DNA from: Stramenopiles sp. TOSAG23-6
Taxonomy: Eukaryota > Sar
Direction: 5' to 3'
DNA length: 39,071 bases
Assembly (NCBI GenBank): GCA_900128565.1
Contig: LT635938.1
Location: 1-39,071 of the forward strand
In this document: positions 29,144-37,521 of the stretch, piece after piece
Layout: every line of letters starts with the position of its first letter
How positions within the stretch are numbered: the first letter of the stretch is position 1
Notes under the pieces: generated by a model
What the model saw: the letters and a program-made list of their open reading frames with translations, nothing else
What the model was told of the DNA's origin: nothing
The model's database searches: none
Position numbers and translations under genes: made by a program

Positions 29144-29866
29144 TCATTTATGATTTATCAAATTATTCCACAAAAACTGACATTTGTTTCTATCTAATCG
29201 CATTTTAGTAACTTGCCGTATAAAATTCTGACTTTTCATTCCATTTAAACGTAGTAACATTTTCCCTGTAACTACCTCTGCATGCAACGCTGCTAGAGCT
29301 GAGTATTGTGCCGCTCGCCAACTAGCGACTTTTGAATTAACGACATTTGTAATACCCTCATCGATGGTTCTATGAAATTTAGAATCATGTAGATCAAAAT
29401 CATCCACTTGATAAGTAACATCACGAGAATTGCGAAAGTATTGATTAGTTTGAGTAGAACCAAACTTAACATTTCTTTGTATGTGTCGTGATGGTATATC
29501 TTCCATGAGTTTCGTGTCTTTCTTGATTTTTCCAGCTCTTTGTTGCACTATTAAAATTTTCTCCTCCTTCGTGAGATAAACTTGACTTCTGAATGGTTTT
29601 ATTACTTGCGTACGTGGCTTTGGAAGTTCTAAGAAACGATCCGTGGAAGCATTTTGGTAAGCTATATCAGGGCATAAGTCTGGGTACGAAATATCCATAT
29701 TCTGTTTTACTGGAAATTTTGTTTTTGGAAGTTTTTCTGATGGACTTGGAACTGGAAGTTTTCCTTTGAGAAAACGAAGTTCACTCAACCCCTCCATAAC
29801 AAAATTTGAACTCTCATCTATTTGTTGCATATTTTTGTGCAGTTTATGTTTGATAAGGCTATTCAT
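29144..29866 (-). CDS. Unrecognised 240-aa basic protein (right copy)
   Basis: Identical to the protein at 9171-9893. The start is ATG 29866; the upstream extension of the frame has no ATG. It converges with the receptor gene. Between the two stops lies the near-palindrome TACCAATTTGGTA (about 29104-29116), a possible 3'-end hairpin. Confidence 0.7.
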   Translation of the reverse strand: MNSLIKHKLHKNMQQIDESSNFVMEGLSELRFLKGKLPVPSPSEKLPKTKFPVKQNMDISYPDLCPDIAYQNASTDRFLELPKPRTQVIKPFRSQVYLTKEEKILIVQQRAGKIKKDTKLMEDIPSRHIQRNVKFGSTQTNQYFRNSRDVTYQVDDFDLHDSKFHRTIDEGITNVVNSKVASWRAAQYSALAALHAEVVTGKMLLRLNGMKSQNFIRQVTKMRLDRNKCQFLWNNLINHK

Positions 29867-30085
29867 TTTCTCATTTTGAAATAAAAAATGAACCAAATGA
29901 TTTGTTTGTATTACCTTTTGGGTTTTGCATGATGCATATAAATGAACTCAAATTACTTTCAACCGACACAACAGTTACATTTCTGGTCGAAAAGCAGGTT
30001 CGTGCAATTAATCGGAAATAAATAGTCAGCGAGTGAAAAACTAGGATTAGTGTAAGTACAAGTTTCTCTGACCTATAAACACAGA

Positions 30086-31606
30086 ATGGGAGAATCTAAA
30101 CCAACTCCAGCGATAATGCATGCAGATGATTCAGAAAAAGAGCTTGCATCTAGTCTATTTGGTGGTCCAGCATTGAAATTTGGGGAGGAGAGTGACAGTA
30201 TGTCTGACTCTGAGTCTGGAAATGAAGGTGATGCAATTTTTACAGGTGGTACTTCAGAAACAATAAACAACGACTTTCGAAATTCATCAAAATCAGGCGG
30301 TAAGAGAAAGCTGTGTTTAAAACCTGCATGGAATGATTCAGATGATGATAGAGAGAGTTTTGATATTAGTGCAACAAACCGGCTTCGGAAACTTCGAAAG
30401 ACAGAAGAAGAAACAGTTGTATCAGGTGCTGAATACGCGCGTCGTCTTCGTTCGCAATTTTGTAAAATGAACCCTGCGACGTCGTGGGCCGCCATACCTG
30501 AAGTGCCCCCAAGTCTCAAGTTTGCTTCTGCCATTGCTGATGACATGACGAATGGTCTGGCTGTAGATTTGTTTAAAACATCTGCCTCAATGCTGAGGTC
30601 TTCAACTGCTGCAATTAGAAAGGAACAACTCTCGGTATTGCGAGTAAAAGACGCAAATGCTGAAGAAATTTCTGATGCTGTTGTGCAATCTGTAGAATTT
30701 CACACGAGACGCTCGTTGATGCTTACTGCTGGATTGGATAAAAAATTGAGACTATTTGATATAGATGGAAAGTTTAATAGAAAAATTCAAGGTGTTGTAT
30801 TTCCAGACATGCCCATCAGGACTGCAACATTTTCAGGTTGTGGTTCTTCAGCAGTGGGATCAGAACAAATAATTGCAACTGGCCGTCGACCATTCTTTTA
30901 CACAGTTGATATAGCATCAGGTTCTGTTCTTAAAATTCCGCGTATTGCTGGTCGTAAAGAGAAATCTCTTGAAAAGGTTGTGGCTTCGTCAGATGGTCGT
31001 TGGATTGCTTTTTTGGGTAATGACGGATATGTGATACTAGTTTCAGGAAAAACAAAACAATGGATTGCCAACCTCAAAATGAACGGGGCTGTTCGTGCTG
31101 TTGCTTTTACGCCTGATTGTTCTGAGTTACTCACTGTTGGTACTGATGGAGATGTGTACAGATGGAGTCTGAATGACAGAAGATGTATTCACAGGCACGC
31201 TGATGAAGGTGGAATGACAGGCAGTGCAATTGCAGTTTCTCCAAATGGTAAATATTACGCAATTGGATCAGAAGCAGGTGTAGTTAACATATATGATGCA
31301 GAAAAGGCATCTAAAGAAGCTACACCTGTACCAACCAAAGCTATTATGAATTTAACCACAGCCATTGATGGTTTAACGTTTAACCATGATTCACAGTTGC
31401 TTTCAATTCGGTCTCAACGAATTAAAGATCAATTTAAAATTGTTCATTGTCCAAGTTTCACAACTTACCAAAATTGGCCTACTTCAAACACACCTTTAGG
31501 GTACGTTAGTTCTACTTCATTTAGCCCACATAGTGGCTTTCTTTCTATAGGAAATGACAAAGGCAAGGTTTTATTGTACAGACTTCAGCACTACACCCAG
31601 GCTTAA
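30086..31606 (+). CDS. UTP18: UTP18, small-subunit processome WD-repeat protein (right copy)
   Basis: Same 506-residue protein as the left copy: acidic N-terminus with AEYARRLRSQF, then a WD40 propeller that includes RLFDIDG and VNIYDAEKAS. No introns. The divergent start region with the 240-aa gene and the 92-bp convergent end with the calpain-like gene are preserved in mirror image. Confidence 0.9.
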   Translation: MGESKPTPAIMHADDSEKELASSLFGGPALKFGEESDSMSDSESGNEGDAIFTGGTSETINNDFRNSSKSGGKRKLCLKPAWNDSDDDRESFDISATNRLRKLRKTEEETVVSGAEYARRLRSQFCKMNPATSWAAIPEVPPSLKFASAIADDMTNGLAVDLFKTSASMLRSSTAAIRKEQLSVLRVKDANAEEISDAVVQSVEFHTRRSLMLTAGLDKKLRLFDIDGKFNRKIQGVVFPDMPIRTATFSGCGSSAVGSEQIIATGRRPFFYTVDIASGSVLKIPRIAGRKEKSLEKVVASSDGRWIAFLGNDGYVILVSGKTKQWIANLKMNGAVRAVAFTPDCSELLTVGTDGDVYRWSLNDRRCIHRHADEGGMTGSAIAVSPNGKYYAIGSEAGVVNIYDAEKASKEATPVPTKAIMNLTTAIDGLTFNHDSQLLSIRSQRIKDQFKIVHCPSFTTYQNWPTSNTPLGYVSSTSFSPHSGFLSIGNDKGKVLLYRLQHYTQA

Positions 31607-31698
31607 TAGAATGATTATATAGTATTGCTACTGTAATAAATATAAAACAAAACATATATTTTGATTTTTTGGATTATTCTTTTTATTGATAGATTATA

Positions 31699-34600
31699 TT
31701 ATGAAGATTCTGTAGGAACTATTTCTGGCGATTCTGATAATTTAGTGATTGTATTGAATCTATCTAACAAAAACGCATTGTATGACTTTTGAGATCTATT
31801 CATGTCGCCTAATATGCCACTTGCAGTCTCATCCTCATCTGTTCCACCAATAATACTTTGAAGTATTCTAAAACGCTCTTGCTTGTTTGTGACTCTTTGT
31901 TCATCCCATTGCGTCCAAAACTCTTTCATCCCTTCAAGTTGCTTTTTTCTTGATGCTTTTACGTCATTCCATTCGCCTACGGTGATGACGGAAACTTCAT
32001 CAGGGGCAGAATTTGATGCAATATATTTCAGTTCAATATTTGGTCGCATGTTTGAACTTGGAGAAGCATCTTCATTTCCTTCAGTACTTCCTTCAGTATT
32101 TATTTCGGTATTTGTTTCAGTATTGCTATTTGAATTTCTTTCATCAAAATATTTCTTTGCATTCTCTGCGCGACCTGGAGAATTTTTCTCCCAGAGATCA
32201 CGAATATTATTGAATAAATCTTCACGCTTCCTACATGGTGTAGCGGTAACTGCAATCTTACTATTCATAGTAAGTTTCCAACTGAGCTCATCAATGCTCG
32301 AAATAGGACTTGATTCTGAGTCTTCACCACCACCATCGACATCTTGTCCACCTTTTTCCCAATAGGGAGATTCTGAACTCCACTTCGATGGAACTAAAAA
32401 CCTTTCTGCATCGAAACTAGCTTGTATTAAAACTTCTTTACCTTTCGGACCAAAACCAGGTACATACAGTAATTCTGCTGAACCCTTGCCACGTTTAGAT
32501 ACAACAACGAAATCGTCAGATACACCACCATCACTACGAACATATTTACATACTGGATGTTCGGGTAAAATATCATCTTGGTCACTTTGGTTTTCTTCCA
32601 GTACCATAAGAACATTCAATTGAACATAAATTGATGGGTCAGATACCGAAAGTCGCAGTGCAAGGTGCTGATTGAAAGATGTTTCTTCTTCATCATCACC
32701 AGTTGGCGATGTTATTCGTAATCGAAAGAATCGCTTGTACTTATTTGGTTGGTATACTCCAAGAACAGTCTTCAGTTTATCAAAATTAACTGGGACACAA
32801 TCCAATAATGGGTCGCTACTTAATATACTCATTCTCCATTTACTCCCAGGCAAATCTTTCACAGAGTTTTCATACGTTGCTACAAGGCAATACCCTTCCG
32901 AATTTGCAGGGAGATTTCGAATAGACATCTCCAAAGATCCCATGGATGTCTTTGTACCAGTATCTCTATCAATGATTGATAATCGCACGTATTGTTGCCA
33001 TATATGATCCGACATATGCAATGTAGCACCGACAGAAGTACCACTTTGCTCTGGAACACGAAATACTTGGGCTCCAAGAATGCGCCAACTATTATTAGAA
33101 CCATCAACAATACTTTCTTCGACAAAATCCTCATTTTCTACTAGTGAATATTGACTTTTAAATTGTGTCCCGTTCATTCCTGATACATCTTTTAATACTT
33201 TTGTCACCGGACCTAATAAAATAGGGGCATCTGAAAAATATGTCACATTCCAACCCCAAGAGCAGTCAACAGACATACGATAAAAATGTTCGCCAGGAGA
33301 CACATTGAAAGACATAGCAGCAATGTCACCACGTGTACACATCACTTGGTAAGTCTTTGGAGGCACGCACGGCCTCTGTGACCCAAATATTCCATCTTGC
33401 TCTTTGGTCTGTTCCCTCCAAGGACTTCCTTTTATTTCCTCCATAAGCAAAATGTACCCCGTGTGTTTTTCGTCATCTGTGTTCGATTTCAAAGTTGCAT
33501 CTGTTTCAAAGTTTATAACCACACGACTTCCTGTGATACCTCCATCAACCCAAAGCATAGGCGAGTACATTTCCTCGATGCAACTTTCCGCTTCAATGGA
33601 CGCATCACCATCACCTTGACGTATATATCCATCTTCCAAACGTGCATTATTTTTACCTCCTGACTTTACTATAATTGTACTTTGGTTGTCATCACCTTCT
33701 GCAGAAACAGTATCAGTTGTGGGACTTTTCCAATTCCAATGAAAACTTGTTGATACAATATTTGTAGTTTTAGTATTTGTATCAATTTCTGTTTCCGTAG
33801 TATCATCATCTTCCGCCTTTTTCTCAGAAACATTAATATTGGGTGCATTGTGACAGAATACAAGATTTGTTACAGGTGAAAAAGCTTGTAAAATATCACC
33901 GAATGGTACGTCAATATCAGACTCTTCAATTAGTATAAGATTATCAAACATGCGAATAAATTCATCCCATGATATCGATGCCTGATTGTTTTCCTCTGAT
34001 TGCGCGCTAATATCAAGATTATTCAAAGCCCCAGGTTTCGCAAGACACGCAGCTTTTAATGCAAGCTGCATATCATCTTCATGCAACATGTCAACAAGCT
34101 CTGTTTGAAGTACAGACTCCTTCTTTCCATCAACTGGAGACAGAGTATCAAAAGCTCGGCGAATTTCGTGTCTCCACATCGCATAGTTAATACTTCCTTG
34201 TATCTTTATTGATTTTGGTTTTACCATTGACACGCCATAAATGCAACCAACTTCTACACCATTGACATTGGTGCTATCAGTACATAGTAGGCAGAGTAAT
34301 CTTGGAACTCTAGTTTTATTTTCATTCGTAGAGTCTTCATTGTCGTTCTGCCCGGTACTTTCAGACGCATCCGAATCAATTTTGTCAATATCAGGATATC
34401 CTGTCGCTTTCAGTTGCACCGGGATTGATGCTTGTAAAGGACCTAACGTATATGGCTCGAATACCCATCCAGTGAGTCTTCGCAACACAGTTGGACTTGT
34501 AGCATCATTCACAATAGTAGTAGCACGTTGTGAAGCTGCCACTTTATAGAGAGCTTTAGCAAGAATAAGTGGCCAAATCTCACCAGCATCCATTGATACT

Positions 34601-35307
34601 GGGAATAGGCAGTTCCCCAAGGCGTCTACAGGAACGCGATCGTCAATTTCGACACATCGCCACGCACCACTTACAAACAAACGCACAAAGTATCTTCCAG
34701 TGTTACTTAGTTTTGGCAAGGCGTTTTCGTCTAATTGAGGATGAATTAATTCCCATAAAAAAGACCCGTTTTTGACAAGTTTTGAATGATTACCTACTAA
34801 CTCCAATTGTGAAGCTAAAAGTTTTGCAGCGTCACTGCTTGCTGCCACTAACTTACGCGGTAACATTTTTACTATCGTATTTGCAACATATATTGGTTTA
34901 GCAACAGCGTAAGTAATTTTGTCTTCAATTGGTGCTACTACATCTTCATCTTCTGTATCTTTTGTTTCATCCTTTTTTTCCTCCAAAGTTTCATTATCTT
35001 TTCCTACAGTTTCTGTAGTATTATCAGATGTATCGGCATTTTGACTTCCATCCACTGCCTCGGATGTGTTTGCATCGCCTGCTGAATTAGATTCTTCCTT
35101 ACTGCGCTTTAGTGCAGCCAATTCCTTCGGTCTAACCCACTCTGAAATTTGACACTCAAGATTCGCTGGAAGCTCAGGCAAACCCTGGGGATCTTCAAAA
35201 GGAGAAGCTTCTTCGTTTGCTTCTTCGTTGGGTATCTTTGAGACGTCCCATTCTGGCAATAACTGATGGGGAATGATATCGTCTACTAATATTGGTGGTA
35301 CCACCAT
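31699..35307 (-). CDS. Androglobin-like calpain-domain protein (right copy)
   Basis: Identical 1202-residue frame to the left copy, with the pseudo-calpain core (WRCVEIDD, EIWPLILAKAL, LTGWVFE), missing Cys/His/Asn catalytic motifs, and downstream beta-rich modules. Divergent from the lipase maturation factor gene. Confidence 0.65.
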   Translation of the reverse strand: MVVPPILVDDIIPHQLLPEWDVSKIPNEEANEEASPFEDPQGLPELPANLECQISEWVRPKELAALKRSKEESNSAGDANTSEAVDGSQNADTSDNTTETVGKDNETLEEKKDETKDTEDEDVVAPIEDKITYAVAKPIYVANTIVKMLPRKLVAASSDAAKLLASQLELVGNHSKLVKNGSFLWELIHPQLDENALPKLSNTGRYFVRLFVSGAWRCVEIDDRVPVDALGNCLFPVSMDAGEIWPLILAKALYKVAASQRATTIVNDATSPTVLRRLTGWVFEPYTLGPLQASIPVQLKATGYPDIDKIDSDASESTGQNDNEDSTNENKTRVPRLLCLLCTDSTNVNGVEVGCIYGVSMVKPKSIKIQGSINYAMWRHEIRRAFDTLSPVDGKKESVLQTELVDMLHEDDMQLALKAACLAKPGALNNLDISAQSEENNQASISWDEFIRMFDNLILIEESDIDVPFGDILQAFSPVTNLVFCHNAPNINVSEKKAEDDDTTETEIDTNTKTTNIVSTSFHWNWKSPTTDTVSAEGDDNQSTIIVKSGGKNNARLEDGYIRQGDGDASIEAESCIEEMYSPMLWVDGGITGSRVVINFETDATLKSNTDDEKHTGYILLMEEIKGSPWREQTKEQDGIFGSQRPCVPPKTYQVMCTRGDIAAMSFNVSPGEHFYRMSVDCSWGWNVTYFSDAPILLGPVTKVLKDVSGMNGTQFKSQYSLVENEDFVEESIVDGSNNSWRILGAQVFRVPEQSGTSVGATLHMSDHIWQQYVRLSIIDRDTGTKTSMGSLEMSIRNLPANSEGYCLVATYENSVKDLPGSKWRMSILSSDPLLDCVPVNFDKLKTVLGVYQPNKYKRFFRLRITSPTGDDEEETSFNQHLALRLSVSDPSIYVQLNVLMVLEENQSDQDDILPEHPVCKYVRSDGGVSDDFVVVSKRGKGSAELLYVPGFGPKGKEVLIQASFDAERFLVPSKWSSESPYWEKGGQDVDGGGEDSESSPISSIDELSWKLTMNSKIAVTATPCRKREDLFNNIRDLWEKNSPGRAENAKKYFDERNSNSNTETNTEINTEGSTEGNEDASPSSNMRPNIELKYIASNSAPDEVSVITVGEWNDVKASRKKQLEGMKEFWTQWDEQRVTNKQERFRILQSIIGGTDEDETASGILGDMNRSQKSYNAFLLDRFNTITKLSESPEIVPTESS

Positions 35308-35523
35308 TGTAACCTACGATGTTTATTCAATTTCGATATGCAATGGAAAACAAGCCACAGGCAACAAAAATCAAGATAGATACTGTATTTTAGACTTCAT
35401 TTTTCGAAGAAGTGAAACGGTCATTCTGTTCCAGAATTCGTGATTTTCAAATGATTTAATTATCAAAAAATATTCAGAATGCTACAAAAATTTTATCAAG
35501 ACTTAGTAGTAGATTAAAATTAA
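35308..35523. promoter_or_regulatory. Divergent promoter region, calpain-like / LMF (right copy)
   Basis: Mirror of 3514-3729; AT-rich, with no recognised factor site. Confidence 0.5.
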
Positions 35524-37422
35524 ATGGTAACCATGCACAAGCATGACAATGAACACAAGAAGAGTACGTATGTACTGTCAAGAAAGATATTTCTTCGAGC
35601 AATTGGTTTTGTATATTTGATTGCATTTTCTTCATATTTTTGGCAGTACCCGGGGCTGTACTCTCAACAAAATGGTTTAATTCCTATACAAAATATACCA
35701 GTGACTTCAGATCCTATCACCTTCTTTGTTGAGAATACGTTAAATTTTCAGCCCACCACACTTGCAATCTTTCACAATCATTTGGCTTTCGATATTGATA
35801 CATTTCATGAGCTATTGTCTCTTCTTGGTGTACTTGTTTCCTTTTTTGTGTTATTAGGAACCTATCCAGCTGTATTTTTGTATATTCAGTGGATCACCTA
35901 TTTCTCACTTTATTCAACGGGTAGGACGTTCATGAGTTTTCAGTGGGATATTTTACTTTTAGAGGTCGGCGCCGCATCAATTCTATGGGCACCATGGATA
36001 AAAATTTACAATGGTAAAAGTCCTTCACATGTAGTTCGTTGGTTGCTTCGCCTAATTTTTTTTAAGTTAATGCTTCTCTCGGGAGTAGTAAAACTCCAGT
36101 CAAGGTGTAAAACATGGAAATCCTTGACTGCTCTTGATTATCATTATGCCACACAGTGTATACCAACACCTTTTGCATGGTTTGCTCACCAATTGCCTCC
36201 GTTTTATCAGCAACTTTCTGTTGGAATTTGCCTACTTATAGAAATTCCACTGTCTATATTAATTATTTGTCCTGTACATTTTCATCACGAATTTCAGATT
36301 TAAATTTAATTTTTTCATACGAAATTTTGTACCTAACGATTTGTTTTTGAAATATTTTTTCACAATACTTATTCGTTTCTTAAGACTTACAGCTGCAGTT
36401 ACACAATCAGCCTTGCAGGTACTCATAATTATGACTGGGAATTATACATTTTTTAATCTTCTAACGATTTGCTTATGTATTCCATTGGTCGACGATTTTT
36501 GTCTATCCTATATGTTTTTATGATGAATATCAATGTTTTTTTTTTTATAGAAAATTCCGTACCTAACGATTTTTTTTGTGTGACATATTTTTTCACCAAC
36601 ATGGCTGTTTTCATGTATTTGTACTTGTTTCCTACGAAAAAAACAAAATAGAGCATACAAACATTCTTCTGGAGTGGATAGCAAATATAATTCTCGAACT
36701 ATGAGCAGTGCATTTTTTGTAGCGTTTATTTCATTTTGTATTGGAATTTCTGCGTATGTACGTTTTATTTTTTTTCAAATTTGAATTTTTTTTCGTACGA
36801 AATTTTGTACCTAACGATTTTTTTTGGAAATATTTTTCCAAAATACATGTATTTGAATTGAAGATTTGGAACGAAAATGATACAAAAAATGATCCAAAAA
36901 TTATAACTTTATCTGAAAATTTTAGTCTTTCTTTTGTGAAGTTTTTAGTACATTTGTTTCTAAATGATCCTTCATTGGGTAAAATGTATGTTTTATTTTT
37001 TTCAATTTCGAATTTTATAGGAAATTTTGTACCTAACAAAATTTTTTAGATTTTTTTTGAAATATTTTACCAAAATAAATGAGCATGTCGTGGTCGCTTC
37101 CATTAAAAACATTAAATGCAATATGTAGTCAAATACTCCCATATATATTAGGTACATTTTGTATAGGAATTTCACTACAAATGATATATACCTTTTTATT
37201 AAATTTTCGAAAAATATGTACGTTTTCATCATTCATTTCAAAACGTTTTTTTTCATACGAAATTTTGTACCTAATGATTTTTTATCAAAAAAAAAATATT
37301 TTTCACCAATACATGCATCACAGAAAAAAAGGGTAAAAGAAGACAAATATGTTTTAATATTGTCGTAAACGTAATTAGTTGTATCAAGTCAACGACAGTA
37401 TCAATCATTGCTTTATGTCTAT
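35524..37422 (+). CDS. Lipase maturation factor-like protein, 3' truncated (right copy)
   Basis: Exons 35524-36273, 36371-36509, 36603-36757, 36849-36985, 37081-37217 and 37315-37422 join in frame (phases 0, 1, 0, 2, 1). Family landmarks are [42 protein letters not shown] (made by the first splice), [10 protein letters not shown] and LVDD. The last exon leaves a single T, and the next exon begins GA, so an exact splice would create TGA. The family's luminal C-terminal domain is missing, which suggests that the true 3' half lies elsewhere in the genome. Confidence 0.85.
36274..36370 (+). mobile_element. Introner-like intron A (right copy)
   Basis: 97 nt, phase 0, GTACATTTTC to CACAATACTT. The acceptor position is fixed by the gapless family match CPIRFLRL. 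Confidence 0.85.
36510..36602 (+). mobile_element. Introner-like intron B (right copy)
   Basis: 93 nt, phase 1, ATATGTTTTTATG to CACCAACAT; the alternative donor is the GT at 36501. Both donors preserve frame. Confidence 0.7.
36758..36848 (+). mobile_element. Introner-like intron C (right copy), consensus-like
   Basis: 91 nt, phase 0. Carries every family element in order: TTCGTACGAA, GAAATTTTGTACCTAACGA, a 3' hairpin with loop TATT, and AAAATACAT. Flanks are TG on both sides. Confidence 0.88.
36986..37080 (+). mobile_element. Introner-like intron D (right copy)
   Basis: 95 nt, phase 2, GTATGTTTTATT to CAAAATAAAT. Flanks are TG on both sides. Confidence 0.8.
37218..37314 (+). mobile_element. 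Introner-like intron E (right copy)
   Basis: 97 nt, phase 1, GTACGTTTTC to CCAATACAT, core variant GTACCTAATGA. Flanks are TG on both sides. Confidence 0.8.
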
Positions 37423-37521
37423 GTATTTTTTATTTTTTTTTTACAAAAAAATCGAATTTTTTTTTCGTACGAAATTTTGTACCTAACGAATTTTTTATTG
37501 AAATATTTTTTCATAATCCAT
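37423..37521 (+). mobile_element. Introner-like intron F, long version at LMF/5-phosphatase join
   Basis: 99 nt, GTATTTTTTATT to ATAATCCAT. It includes 35 bases (37434-37468) absent from the left arm; these resemble the 5' part of introns I and J (T-run, ACAAAAAAATCGAA, T-run, CGT). The flanking exons are out of frame with each other. Confidence 0.75.
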
